Assembly (NCBI RefSeq): GCF_003712105.1
Contig: NZ_RHLG01000008.1
Span: 1-61,510 of the forward strand
DNA length: 61,510 nucleotides
Source of the DNA: Winogradskyella sp.
GTDB lineage: Bacteria > Bacteroidota > Bacteroidia > Flavobacteriales > Flavobacteriaceae
Direction of reading: 5' to 3'
In this document: one piece after another, positions 9,206-18,055 of the stretch
Position numbering within the stretch: the stretch's first letter is position 1
Layout of the letters: each line of letters starts with the position of its first letter
Made by a program: the position numbers and the translations under genes
The notes under the pieces: generated by a model
What the model was told of the DNA's origin: nothing
Database searches by the model: none
What the model saw: only the letters and a program-made list of their open reading frames with translations

Positions 9206-9807
9206 TGGAGGCTATAGATAAGAACATAATTGTTGGAATAACCGGAGGAATTGGCAGCGGTAAATCGACTATTTGTAAGTTTTTTGAGAGTTATGGTGTA
9301 GCTGTATATTATGCCGATATTGAAGCAAAGGAATTAATGAACAGATCAAAAGTCATTAGACGAAAGCTTAAGACGTTGTTTGGCGAAAAAGCATATTTTG
9401 ATAACAAACTAAATAGAGCTTTTTTGCGCAAAAAGATATTTAACGATAGGTCACTTCTTGAAAAAATGAATGCTATAGTTCATCCTAAAGTTGGGGCTCA
9501 CTTTAATCGATGGCTTAAAAAACAAACTTCACCTTATATTCTTAAAGAAGTTGCTATAATTTTTGAAAACAATCTACAGAATCAATACGATTATATAATT
9601 ACTGTGGTTGCTGATGAACAAGAGCGTATTAAGAGAGTTCTTAAAAGAGATACAACCGATTTACGATCAATAAAGGCTATTATTAATAACCAACTTCCAG
9701 ACGAAAATAAAATTGAGCAATCAGATTTTGTAATATATAATGATGATTTAGAAGAGGCCAAATCACAGTCGAGACTTATACATCAAAAGCTCCTTTCAAT
9801 TATTTAA
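9205..9807 (+). CDS. coaE: Dephospho-CoA kinase
   Basis: A 200-residue P-loop kinase that phosphorylates the 3'-hydroxyl of dephospho-CoA with ATP, the last step of coenzyme A synthesis. The Walker A motif GITGGIGSGKST lies at about residues 11-22. YYADIEAKELM carries the acidic site next to it, and the LID region includes VVADEQERIKRVLKRD with its arginines. The length is typical of the family. The start codon overlaps the stop of the YbbR gene (TAATG), so this is the last gene of a three-gene operon. No clear terminator follows before the sensor kinase promoter. Confidence 0.93.
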   Translation: MEAIDKNIIVGITGGIGSGKSTICKFFESYGVAVYYADIEAKELMNRSKVIRRKLKTLFGEKAYFDNKLNRAFLRKKIFNDRSLLEKMNAIVHPKVGAHFNRWLKKQTSPYILKEVAIIFENNLQNQYDYIITVVADEQERIKRVLKRDTTDLRSIKAIINNQLPDENKIEQSDFVIYNDDLEEAKSQSRLIHQKLLSII

Positions 9808-9873
9808 GTCCATAAATTTTAACATTTGTGTTAATGTAAGGTTAAACACAATTTAGGCTAAATGTTAAAATGT

Positions 9874-9881
9874 TAAATTTG
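9874..9881 (+). promoter_or_regulatory. Promoter -7 box TAAATTTG, 5 nt before the sensor kinase ATG
   Basis: TAAATTTG (consensus TAnnTTTG) is followed by AACCG and ATG at 9887. The geometry predicts a leaderless or nearly leaderless mRNA for the two-component operon. The -33 region is poor (TTTAGG). Confidence 0.5.
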
Positions 9882-9886
9882 AACCG

Positions 9887-11461
9887 ATGAACAAAAAGCT
9901 ATTCGTATTGTTGGTGGTACTAATGAGTTTATCGCTCATAGGTATAATTTTCGTTCAGTCGTTCTTTATCAATAGAAGTTTAGAAAATGAGCGTCAGCAG
10001 TTTTCTTTAAACGTAAAGACAGCGTTGAGTTATGTATCTAGACAAATAGATGATTACGAGTTTCGAAATTACGTAGATAAAATAAAACCGTATTTATCTC
10101 AAAATAACGAACCAGATTCAACCGCTATTCAAAGACTTTTAGTCGCTTTTGATGATGAAGATAACAACCAAACCATTATACACCGCAATACAATATTAGA
10201 GGAACGCTTTAAAATTCCATCGTTGTTCTTTGAAATCGATGCAGATAGTACGGACTTTAGTAAATACACTAATGAAAGTATTACAGAAGTATATAGAAAA
10301 TCAACACTCGACAATGGTGGATTGGAGAAGGTATCAGAAATCCGTGAGTACAATGATTTGAATGATGATGCCAGAAATTTCTTGTATAGAGATTCTTTTA
10401 AGGATATGGTAAAACAGTATAACCCTCCAATTTCTAAACGAGTAAATAATGAGCTAATACATGCTTTCTTAAACAAAAATCTTGATAATCAAGGTGTAGA
10501 TATAGATTTTGAATTCGCCATTTATGATAACGATTTATCAACAACCATAAGGACAGATGATTTTGATAAAACTTCAAACTCATATGGTGTGCCTATTTTT
10601 TTAGATAAAAATAATGAAAGCTCATTTAACCTTTGGGTTGATTTTCCTAAGAGAAATAAATTTCTAATTTCTACAATATTATGGATGATTTTCTTGTCTA
10701 TATTATTTACAACTGTAATAGTTATTGCTTACTCAAGTGCTATATATCAACTTATAAAACAAAGGCAAATATCTCAGATAAAGACAGACTTTATCAATAA
10801 TATGACCCATGAGTTTAAAACACCAATTGCCACTATAAATTTAGCCTTAGACTCTATTAAAAACCCTAAAATTATTAATGATAATGAGAAAGTGCTTCGT
10901 TATCTTGGAATGATAAAGGACGAGAACAAGCGCATGCATGCTCAAGTGGAAAATGTATTAAGAATATCTAAGTTAGAAAAAAATGAACTTAATATAAGTA
11001 AGGAACGACTTAAATTACACGACTTAATTCAAGATGCTGTAACTCATATTCAACTAATTGTAGATGATAGAAAAGGATATATAAAACTGCATCTTAATGC
11101 TGCAAAGTCATCAGTATTAGCGAATGAAACGCATTTTACTAATGTGATTGTTAATATTTATGATAATGCAATAAAATATTCTAATGGGCAACCAAAGATT
11201 GATGTGTTTACTGAAAATATTGGTAATAATATTTTGCTAAGAATATCGGATCAAGGAAGCGGCATGTCCAAACAAGTACAAAAGCGTGTGTTTGAAAAAT
11301 TTTACAGAGAGCACACCGGAAATGTACATAATGTAAAAGGTCATGGATTAGGTTTGGCCTATGTAAAGAAAATAATTGATGACCATCAAGGTCATATATC
11401 AGTAGAAAGTGAAAAAGGAAAAGGAAGCACCTTTATAATAAGGCTTCCATTAATATCATAA
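9887..11461 (+). CDS. Membrane sensor histidine kinase (RprX-like)
   Basis: A 524-residue sensor kinase with two membrane helices (about residues 5-27 and 259-283) enclosing a roughly 230-residue periplasmic sensor region without a recognisable named domain. The cytoplasmic part has the phosphoacceptor H308 in NNMTHEFKTPIATI, an N box (NIYDNAIKYS, about 423-432), G1 (DQGSGM, 455-460) and G2 (GHGLGL, 485-490). The arrangement resembles RprX of Bacteroides fragilis. It is followed 3 nt later by an OmpR-type regulator, its obvious partner. The signal sensed is unknown. Confidence 0.9.
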   Translation: MNKKLFVLLVVLMSLSLIGIIFVQSFFINRSLENERQQFSLNVKTALSYVSRQIDDYEFRNYVDKIKPYLSQNNEPDSTAIQRLLVAFDDEDNNQTIIHRNTILEERFKIPSLFFEIDADSTDFSKYTNESITEVYRKSTLDNGGLEKVSEIREYNDLNDDARNFLYRDSFKDMVKQYNPPISKRVNNELIHAFLNKNLDNQGVDIDFEFAIYDNDLSTTIRTDDFDKTSNSYGVPIFLDKNNESSFNLWVDFPKRNKFLISTILWMIFLSILFTTVIVIAYSSAIYQLIKQRQISQIKTDFINNMTHEFKTPIATINLALDSIKNPKIINDNEKVLRYLGMIKDENKRMHAQVENVLRISKLEKNELNISKERLKLHDLIQDAVTHIQLIVDDRKGYIKLHLNAAKSSVLANETHFTNVIVNIYDNAIKYSNGQPKIDVFTENIGNNILLRISDQGSGMSKQVQKRVFEKFYREHTGNVHNVKGHGLGLAYVKKIIDDHQGHISVESEKGKGSTFIIRLPLIS

Positions 11462-11464
11462 AAT

Positions 11465-12169
11465 ATGGAAGAACAAAATAAAAAAATTCTTTTAGTTGAG
11501 GACGATCCAAATTTTGGAACAGTACTTAAGGATTATTTAATTATGAATGATTTTGATGTTGTTCATGCTAAAAATGGTATGGAAGGCTTTGAAAAATTTA
11601 AAAAAGACGATTACGATTTATGTATCCTTGATGTAATGATGCCTTATAAAGATGGGTTTACATTAGCAAAAGAAATCCGCGAAAAGAATACAGATGTACC
11701 AATCGTATTCTTAACTGCTAAGGCCATGAAAGAAGATGTGCTTAAAGGTTATAAAGTAGGTGCTGATGATTACTTAAATAAACCTTTTGATAGTGAGGTA
11801 TTATTAATGAAAATAAAAGCTATCATGCAGCGTAAAGCTACTGATAGTGTTGCAGATAGCAAACAATTTGAATTCGTAATAGGTAGATTTCACCTTAACT
11901 CAAAATTACGTTTCTTGTCTTTTGATGGCGGAGATCCAGAAAAATTGTCTCCAAAGGAAAATGAGCTATTAAGATTGTTGGCTTTACATGAAAATGACTT
12001 AATGCCTAGAGAATTAGCATTGACAAAAATTTGGAGAGATGATAATTATTTCACATCTCGAAGTATGGATGTTTACATCGCTAAACTGAGAAAGTATCTT
12101 AAGTTAGATCCTAATGTTGAAATACTTAACATTCATGGTGAAGGATTCAGATTAGTTATTAATACCTAA
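11465..12169 (+). CDS. OmpR/PhoB-family response regulator (RprY-like)
   Basis: A 234-residue two-domain regulator. The receiver domain (1-120) has the acidic pair in LLVEDDPNF, phosphoacceptor D56 in CILDVMMPYKDG, T84 in VFLTAKA and K106 in YLNKPF. A winged-helix DNA-binding domain (about 135-232) contains LSPKENELLRLL, the recognition region around SRSMDVYIAKLRKYL, and the terminal wing HGEGFRLV. It is co-transcribed with the kinase at 9887-11461 and ends at the terminator 12209-12234. Target genes are not evident here. Confidence 0.93.
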   Translation: MEEQNKKILLVEDDPNFGTVLKDYLIMNDFDVVHAKNGMEGFEKFKKDDYDLCILDVMMPYKDGFTLAKEIREKNTDVPIVFLTAKAMKEDVLKGYKVGADDYLNKPFDSEVLLMKIKAIMQRKATDSVADSKQFEFVIGRFHLNSKLRFLSFDGGDPEKLSPKENELLRLLALHENDLMPRELALTKIWRDDNYFTSRSMDVYIAKLRKYLKLDPNVEILNIHGEGFRLVINT

Positions 12170-12208
12170 TTAACTAACTTAATATAATTAATTTTATAGT
12201 GTTAATTA

Positions 12209-12234
12209 AACCAGCTCAACCGGCTGGTTTTTTT
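12209..12234. terminator. Convergent terminator between the response regulator and miaA
   Basis: Stem AACCAGC/GCTGGTT (12209-12215 and 12223-12229) with a 7-nt loop and seven T on the + strand. The stem overlaps the last codons of miaA on the other strand. As a minus-strand terminator its T run is weaker. Confidence 0.8.
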
Positions 12235-13136
12235 ATTTCATTTTCTATAAAATCTATAATTTTTGTAATGTTAAATTGATAATTAAACCAATTAATAGTA
12301 TGGTCCTTTCTGTACCATGTTAATTGACGTTTTGCAAAACGTCGCGTATTTTTTTTTATTTCTGATATGGCAAACTTCAAATCCCATTCACCTTCAAAAT
12401 AATTGAAGAGCTCTTTATAACCCACTGTATTTAATGCGTTAAGTTGCTTGTAGGGTAGAAGTTCTTTGGCCTCATCTAATAGACCTGCTTCTATCATTTC
12501 ATCAACTCTGAGATTTATTCGATTATAAATGATCTCTCTATCAGCTTCAAGGCCAATTTGAAGGACTTTAAAGTTACGCTTTGCTCTGATATTTGTTAAA
12601 AAACTTGAATATGGTTTTCCTGTGCCAATACAAATTTCGAGTGCTCTAATAACTCTTTGTGGATTATCGATTGCAATAGTTTTGAAACTTTCTGGGTCTA
12701 ATGTTTTTAGTTTTTCTTGCAAGTAAAAAAGACCCTTATCATTCAGTGCTTTGTTCAAATCCTTTCTTATAGATTCATCTATTTCAGGTAAGTCGTCAAG
12801 GCCATTGATAACAGCATTAGAGTATAAAGCTGAACCTCCAACCATAAGCACCACATCGTTTGTTTTAAACAATTTTTCTAATGTGGTAATAGCGTCTTTT
12901 TCAAAATGACCAACACTATAATTTTCATGGATTGATTTATGCTGAATAAAATGATGTTTTACAGCGTTTAATTCATCAGTTGAAGGTACAGCTGTACCAA
13001 TGCACATCTCTTTAAAAAACTGCCTAGAATCGGCTGAAATTATTTCAGTTGAAAAATGTTGAGCTAATAGAATACTCAGAGAAGTTTTACCAATGGCAGT
13101 GGTACCAACAACAGAAATAAGATACTTATTAGTCAT
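12216..13136 (-). CDS. miaA: tRNA dimethylallyltransferase
   Basis: A 306-residue enzyme that adds a dimethylallyl group to A37 of tRNAs reading UNN codons, the first step of i6A/ms2i6A formation. The P-loop is GTTAIGKTS near the N-terminus, followed by the conserved ISADSRQFF and the VMVGGSALY segment; the tRNA-binding part includes NTVGYKELF and KKNTRRFAKRQLTWYR near the end. I chose ATG 13136 (MTNKYLISVVG) because the longer in-frame extension has no family similarity. The start overlaps the stop of the potassium channel gene by 8 nt, implying translational coupling. It is the last gene of the nine-gene minus-strand run. Confidence 0.95.
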   Translation of the reverse strand: MTNKYLISVVGTTAIGKTSLSILLAQHFSTEIISADSRQFFKEMCIGTAVPSTDELNAVKHHFIQHKSIHENYSVGHFEKDAITTLEKLFKTNDVVLMVGGSALYSNAVINGLDDLPEIDESIRKDLNKALNDKGLFYLQEKLKTLDPESFKTIAIDNPQRVIRALEICIGTGKPYSSFLTNIRAKRNFKVLQIGLEADREIIYNRINLRVDEMIEAGLLDEAKELLPYKQLNALNTVGYKELFNYFEGEWDLKFAISEIKKNTRRFAKRQLTWYRKDHTINWFNYQFNITKIIDFIENEIKKPAG

Positions 13137-14013
13137 ATAAGGTGTTTCCACAATTATGGCAATATTTGGCATCATCACGATGATTTGCTGCCAAACAATT
13201 AGAACAAGATTGTGTGTTGGTCTGTACTTCGTGTTTGTTAACCTTGGTCATCTCAGAAGAAACAATTCCTGTAGGCACAGCTATTATTCCATAACCCATA
13301 ATCATAATTATTGAAGCTATAAATTGCCCCAATGGAGTTATCGGAGCAATATCACCATAGCCAACTGTTGTTAACGTCACTATTGCCCAATATACACTTC
13401 TTGGTATACTTGTAAAACCACTTTCTTCACTTTCAACAAGATACATAACTGTACCTAGTATAATACAGAGAATTACAACAAAAGAAAGGAAAACAGCAAT
13501 CTTTGCACGACTTGCTTTAAGTGCTCTTGCAAAATTTGTTGATGCACCAATGTAACGTGTTAGCTTAAGTATTCTAAAGACTCTCATAAGTCTCAAAGCT
13601 CTTAGCGCTACAAGCGATTGAGAACCAACTACAATAAAAGATAAGTACATTGGAATGGTAGATAAAAAATCTATAATGCCATAAAAACTAAAAATATATT
13701 TAGTTGGTTTTTTTACTGTTATTATCCTGGCAATGTATTCTATGGAAAATAGTATGGTTACAACCCATTCAGAAAAATAAAAAAAGTCTTTAGTTAGTAA
13801 TCTTATAGCATCTGATAGATATGAATCAGGGTTTACACCAAAACTTTCTGGAGAGCAACCATTTAGGCAGACACTCTCAAGCATTACTAAAATTATACTT
13901 AATATAATTAGAATTAACAGAACGACATCAAACACTTTCCCGGTTGGAGTATCTGCTTCATATATTATTTCATGAAGTTTACTTCGCCATGTATGTTTAT
14001 TAGTTTTTTCCAC
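13129..14013 (-). CDS. Voltage-gated potassium channel (Kv-type) with C-terminal zinc ribbon
   Basis: A 294-residue ion transporter with six predicted membrane helices. The S4 voltage sensor has basic residues every third position: R138, R141, R144, R147, K150 and R153. The pore helix and selectivity filter TLTTVGYGD lie at 213-221, the K+ signature. After the S6 helix comes a short cytoplasmic tail ending in a zinc-ribbon-like CxxC...CxxC motif (C270, C273, C285, C288), which is not part of the basic channel fold. The start is GTG at 14013. It lies between a DUF3857 gene (24 nt upstream) and miaA (8-nt overlap), so it is expressed with them. Function: K+ efflux or membrane potential control, inferred from family. 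Confidence 0.9.
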   Translation of the reverse strand: MEKTNKHTWRSKLHEIIYEADTPTGKVFDVVLLILIILSIILVMLESVCLNGCSPESFGVNPDSYLSDAIRLLTKDFFYFSEWVVTILFSIEYIARIITVKKPTKYIFSFYGIIDFLSTIPMYLSFIVVGSQSLVALRALRLMRVFRILKLTRYIGASTNFARALKASRAKIAVFLSFVVILCIILGTVMYLVESEESGFTSIPRSVYWAIVTLTTVGYGDIAPITPLGQFIASIIMIMGYGIIAVPTGIVSSEMTKVNKHEVQTNTQSCSNCLAANHRDDAKYCHNCGNTLYD

Positions 14014-14037
14014 TATTTAAATGTACAAAAGTTTAAA

Positions 14038-15984
14038 TTATGTTTTTTGCAACACTATAATACTGTTATTTTGTAGTTCTATTATTTTGCTCATAAATGA
14101 TTTTAAAGCATCGTAATATCCAGCATCATAAATTGCTTTATCAAACTTTATTCTTAAAAAAACGGTTAATTTACTTCCTGTATTTTGAAATGAAACAGAT
14201 ACTAAGCCAGCTTTATTTGGTAATGCAAAGTTACTATCTCCTGGGATTTCCATGACTTTAAGTTTATCGCCTAAATCAACTTCCATAGAGTACAAATATG
14301 CTTGCTTATACCCAAAATCTATTGGATATGTTCTTAACTCCAGTTTGAAAGGATTTTCATTAAAAAACCTATAAACAAAAGGATTGAAATAAATTTTATC
14401 ACCAACAAATTCTTCATCATGAATCAATTCTATCTGTTCAACGAACCGTTTGTCTTGAATTGATTTAGACAAGACCTTATGACTAGAAACTAAACTATTG
14501 TTAAATTCGTTTTTTAGCGCTTCTTTATAGGCGGTCGTATTTTCGTTAAACAATTTTTTGTAATTATGGGCACTGTATCCTGTTATTCCTCGATTTAATG
14601 TGCCCGTTAATTGATTGTTTTCATTGAGTTTATATTTTACGCCAATTTGAGTTGATGAATAGTTCTTTGGAATCGTACTCTCCCAATAACTTCCATAGTT
14701 GACATCAAAAACTCTTCCGTATTGATTTAAGCATCTAATTGGTAATTCTCCAAAACTTAAGTATGGCGTAGTTGCATCAATTAAAATAGTGTCTTCACCG
14801 ATTATTAGTTTTACTATAACATAATTGAAATCAGTTAAAACCGGATAAACTTTTGTGGCTAATCCGTTTTGCCTTGTAGAAATTAACATAGGATAAGCTT
14901 CAAATCCTTCACTATGCAATATATTTTGAAGTAATAGGTTAATTTCAACTGCGTTGCCACTTTTGTTTTCTAATAATCGTTTTATTGATGAATCATAAAT
15001 CCCAGATTTCTTATTCCATTTATAATTATTTAAAACATATTGGTAGATAGCTTTAGCTTTTTCTTTGTCATCAGTTATAGAAGTTATAACAGCAGGAAGT
15101 AGGTGTTTTACAAGATTTTTTCTATTTATTAATCTACCAAAATCTTTGTCAGATTTTAATTCATCGTCTACGTCGCTCCACGATTTGGTTATTTTTTTTA
15201 CTTGTCCAGTAAATTGTTTTACAACACTAAGCTCGTACTCAATTTTGGCAATGTAGTTTTCCCTTGTGGTGGTAAATTTTTCCTCTCTGTAAGCCGGAAT
15301 ATCGGTCATAATGTATTTATAGACAGCACAATTGGCATTGGCACCTCTTCCAGCTACCAAACAGTTATATTCTATATTGCTTGTATTTTCCTTGAGCGGC
15401 AATCCACCAACCAATTTAATATGATATTCATAATTACCGGGGATACTGGCATTAAATTCGCTGTACAAGGTTGGTATATTGTGTTGAAAATACCATTGTT
15501 GAAATTTACTCACAAAGCTTGTGGTTTTTGTATAGCTGTAAGTGATTATACTACCAACTTTAACGTTAGGAAAAACCAATCTTACAATTTCCCAGTTCTC
15601 GTTTTTTTCACGATAGACAGCGTCTTTTTCCATTGTAGAAACTTTGACTTCACCACCATCTAAATTATATATTCTAACGTTTATATCTTTAATATTCTCT
15701 CTAGAATTAGCACCAATAAACAAAGGAATTTCTAGCTGTCCATAGTTTAATCCTTCTTTAGATAGTATTTTAATTTTACGTTTAAACTCAACGTTTAGTT
15801 TCCAATTGTTTTTGTTAAAATAGGCATTACCATAATCATAAATAATTACTGCTTCAGCGCTTGAATCAGCAGCATAAGAAGTATTAAGTAAGTCGTTTTT
15901 AACGACATTCATACCAATTTCATAGTCTTGAGAAAAAGAGGTTAAAGAAATGAGTGTAATAAATACCAAAAGACTTCTTTTCAT
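14038..15984 (-). CDS. DUF3857 and transglutaminase-like domain protein, exported
   Basis: A 648-residue protein with an N-terminal signal peptide (MKRSLLVFITLISLTSFSQ). Residues about 55-240 form a DUF3857 beta domain (YTKTTSFVSKFQQWYFQ). Residues about 290-400 look like a transglutaminase/protease-like core (KAKAIYQYVLNNYKWNKKSG, GNAVEINLLLQNILHSEGFEAYP, DATTPYLSFG). The usual catalytic Cys appears replaced in this stretch: SGNAVEIN stands where family members often have a G-x-C-x-D/E motif, so it may be inactive. A beta-rich C-terminal domain follows. The start lies one base after the stop of the exonuclease gene. The role is unknown; Bacteroidota have many such periplasmic proteins. Confidence 0.75.
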   Translation of the reverse strand: MKRSLLVFITLISLTSFSQDYEIGMNVVKNDLLNTSYAADSSAEAVIIYDYGNAYFNKNNWKLNVEFKRKIKILSKEGLNYGQLEIPLFIGANSRENIKDINVRIYNLDGGEVKVSTMEKDAVYREKNENWEIVRLVFPNVKVGSIITYSYTKTTSFVSKFQQWYFQHNIPTLYSEFNASIPGNYEYHIKLVGGLPLKENTSNIEYNCLVAGRGANANCAVYKYIMTDIPAYREEKFTTTRENYIAKIEYELSVVKQFTGQVKKITKSWSDVDDELKSDKDFGRLINRKNLVKHLLPAVITSITDDKEKAKAIYQYVLNNYKWNKKSGIYDSSIKRLLENKSGNAVEINLLLQNILHSEGFEAYPMLISTRQNGLATKVYPVLTDFNYVIVKLIIGEDTILIDATTPYLSFGELPIRCLNQYGRVFDVNYGSYWESTIPKNYSSTQIGVKYKLNENNQLTGTLNRGITGYSAHNYKKLFNENTTAYKEALKNEFNNSLVSSHKVLSKSIQDKRFVEQIELIHDEEFVGDKIYFNPFVYRFFNENPFKLELRTYPIDFGYKQAYLYSMEVDLGDKLKVMEIPGDSNFALPNKAGLVSVSFQNTGSKLTVFLRIKFDKAIYDAGYYDALKSFMSKIIELQNNSIIVLQKT

Positions 15985-15985
15985 T

Positions 15986-17350
15986 TTAAAACTTTATAAT
16001 TTTAAGTCGTTTATTATTTCTGCGCACATAACTTTGAATAATATGCTGGTTGTCTTTATTATTTGTCATAGGTGTAATTAATGACAGTAAAACTTCAGGG
16101 TTATTAATTTGATGATTTAAATCAAAAAAGCCTAAGCCTTTAAACCTTCCATTTTCAATAACCACAACACTTCTCTCATCAATAAAACGTCCTCGGTCAA
16201 TAATTAGCATGTTTTTATTTTCATAACTGTACGTCTGTATAAGCGCTTGTATTTTTTTGTTATACGCTTCGACAGATTCTTCTTGTATACAAGCACCGTT
16301 ACATTCTTTTACTTCATATTTAAAGCAACTTGAGTTGGTTTTATATAATCCTATGAGTTTTTGGCATAGTTCATACGTATCTGCAATATTGAACATAAAA
16401 CTTTTAGCGCTTTGTCGATTGGTAAATGTGGTGATTGGCTCTTCTTTTCGATTTGCTTTATCTATCTGTAGATTTATATAACCGTGTTTATCTATAAACT
16501 GGTATAAAGCATGAGTAAAAATGGTTCGTCTTAACGCCCTATTTAAAATAGGTTTATTCTTTTTAATTTCTTCACTCTCTTTTAATAGCGCAACCAATTC
16601 ACTGCCAGTACGTTCGTAAGATACAGAAGCCACTAAAGTTCGAATTTTTTTTGATTTAGAATTGCTACCAGTAAAATGTTGGGTAATCCTCTTTTTTATA
16701 TTGTTGCTCTTACCAATGTATATGATTTCTCCCTGTTCGTTATGAATATAATAGACACCTGTTTCTTGAGGCAACTCCTCGATAATAGATTTTAAGTTTG
16801 AAGCAATTTTTGATCGTTGTTCGGTCTTTACAGATTGCTTTATAATTTTCTTCTTAATATCCTTGTCTAAGAGTAATTTAAACAGCTTTACAGTAGCTTT
16901 TGCATCACCATCAGCTCTATGCCTATCACTAACTGGAATACCTAATGCTCTTGTAAGTTTACCTAAACTATATGATTGCATGTCTGGTATGAGCTGTTTT
17001 GAAAGCTCAACAGTGCAAAGGGTTTTACGCTTAAAAGGAAAACCAAGTCTGTTGAATTCTGTTTTTAAAATACGGTAATCAAAAGAAGAATTATGAGCTA
17101 CAAAAATGCAGTCTTCAGTAATCTCAACAATACGTTTTGCAACTTCGTAAAATTTAGGAGCATTACGAAGCATGTTAGAATTTATTCCTGTAAGATTAAC
17201 TACAAATGGCTGAATTTCACGTTCAGGATTGACTAAAGAAATAAACTGGTCGGTAATTTTATAACCGTCATATTGATAAATTGCAATTTCAGTTATGCCT
17301 TCTTCATTATACTTTCCACCAGTTGTTTCTATGTCGACTATTGCGTATAT
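15986..17350 (-). CDS. DEDDh exonuclease fused to a UvrC-like GIY-YIG nuclease domain; apparent AUA start
   Basis: If read from the ATA codon at 17350, this is a 454-residue fusion. The N-terminal DnaQ-like exonuclease has all acidic motifs: Exo I D6/E8 (VDIETT), Exo II D91 (AHNSSFDYRIL) and Exo III H144/D149 (RHRADGDAKAT). A GIY-YIG domain follows (GVYYI 197-201, YIGKS 210-214, R220), as in UvrC or Cho, then a C-terminal region with several Cys. The frame runs open from a TGA at 17374-17372, but between there and Exo I it contains no ATG, GTG or TTG. The first ATG (17173) would remove Exo I. ATA sits where relatives, from memory, start with MYAIVDIETTGG, and is preceded by TTTAGGAGAG. Probable role: DNA repair or proofreading. 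Confidence 0.8.
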   Translation of the reverse strand: MYAIVDIETTGGKYNEEGITEIAIYQYDGYKITDQFISLVNPEREIQPFVVNLTGINSNMLRNAPKFYEVAKRIVEITEDCIFVAHNSSFDYRILKTEFNRLGFPFKRKTLCTVELSKQLIPDMQSYSLGKLTRALGIPVSDRHRADGDAKATVKLFKLLLDKDIKKKIIKQSVKTEQRSKIASNLKSIIEELPQETGVYYIHNEQGEIIYIGKSNNIKKRITQHFTGSNSKSKKIRTLVASVSYERTGSELVALLKESEEIKKNKPILNRALRRTIFTHALYQFIDKHGYINLQIDKANRKEEPITTFTNRQSAKSFMFNIADTYELCQKLIGLYKTNSSCFKYEVKECNGACIQEESVEAYNKKIQALIQTYSYENKNMLIIDRGRFIDERSVVVIENGRFKGLGFFDLNHQINNPEVLLSLITPMTNNKDNQHIIQSYVRRNNKRLKIIKF

Positions 17351-17395
17351 CTCTCCTAAATTATTATTGAATCAATGAGGTTAAAAATACAAAAT

Positions 17396-18055
17396 CTAGT
17401 TATAATTTCTCGCGCCAAAAATGCTGCTTCCAACTCTAATCATATTACTACCGCATTTAATGGCTAACTCATAATCACCACTCATTCCCATTGAAATAAT
17501 TTCAAGTTCTTGATGTTGAGTTTTTAGTTCTTCAAACGTAGATTTGAGGACATTGAATTCATTTTCAACTTGAATCATATTATTTGTAAATGTAGCCATT
17601 CCCATTAAGCCAACTATTTTAATATGTTCTAGTTCTGAAAATTCATTTGAGCTGAGAAGAGAAGACGCGTCTTCTGGCGTCATACCAAATTTACTGTCCT
17701 CTTCTGCAATTTTGATTTGAAGGAGACATTTTATTTGTCTTTGAGAATGAGTAGCTTGTTTATCAATTTCTTTTAGTAGTTTAAAACTATCAACACCGTG
17801 AACTAAGTCCACAAAACTAGCCATATATTTTACTTTGTTGCGCTGAACATGGCCAATCATATGCCACTGAATATCTTTTGGCATTTGCTCATATTTATTA
17901 GCCATTTCTTGGATTTTGTTTTCTCCAAAAATGCGCTGACCTGCATTGTATGCTTCCATTAAGTCCTCAACTGGTTTCGTTTTGGATACAGCAACAAGTT
18001 TAACATTTTCAGGTAAACTAGATTTTATATTATGTAAGTTTTGCTTAATACTCAT
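17396..18055 (-). CDS. YggS/PROSC-family pyridoxal phosphate-binding protein
   Basis: A 219-residue single-domain alanine-racemase-fold protein that binds PLP through K25 in LVAVSKTKP and helps maintain vitamin B6 and amino/keto-acid balance; it has no known enzymatic activity. Family motifs include FGENKIQEM, WHMIGHVQRNK, the glycine-rich SMGMSGDYELAI and VRVGSSIFGAR. The start overlaps the end of the DUF1015 gene by 11 nt, indicating tight co-expression. Length and motif order are normal for the family. Confidence 0.93.
   Translation of the reverse strand: MSIKQNLHNIKSSLPENVKLVAVSKTKPVEDLMEAYNAGQRIFGENKIQEMANKYEQMPKDIQWHMIGHVQRNKVKYMASFVDLVHGVDSFKLLKEIDKQATHSQRQIKCLLQIKIAEEDSKFGMTPEDASSLLSSNEFSELEHIKIVGLMGMATFTNNMIQVENEFNVLKSTFEELKTQHQELEIISMGMSGDYELAIKCGSNMIRVGSSIFGARNYN

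Noticed and set aside
10129..10476. 115-residue minus-strand frame
   Set aside because: Shadow of the sensor kinase gene.
15202..15663. 153-residue frame on the + strand
   Set aside because: It lies wholly inside the DUF3857 gene on the other strand and has no recognisable domain or ordinary protein composition.
16257..16481. 74-residue + strand frame in the exonuclease gene
   Set aside because: Antisense shadow without support.
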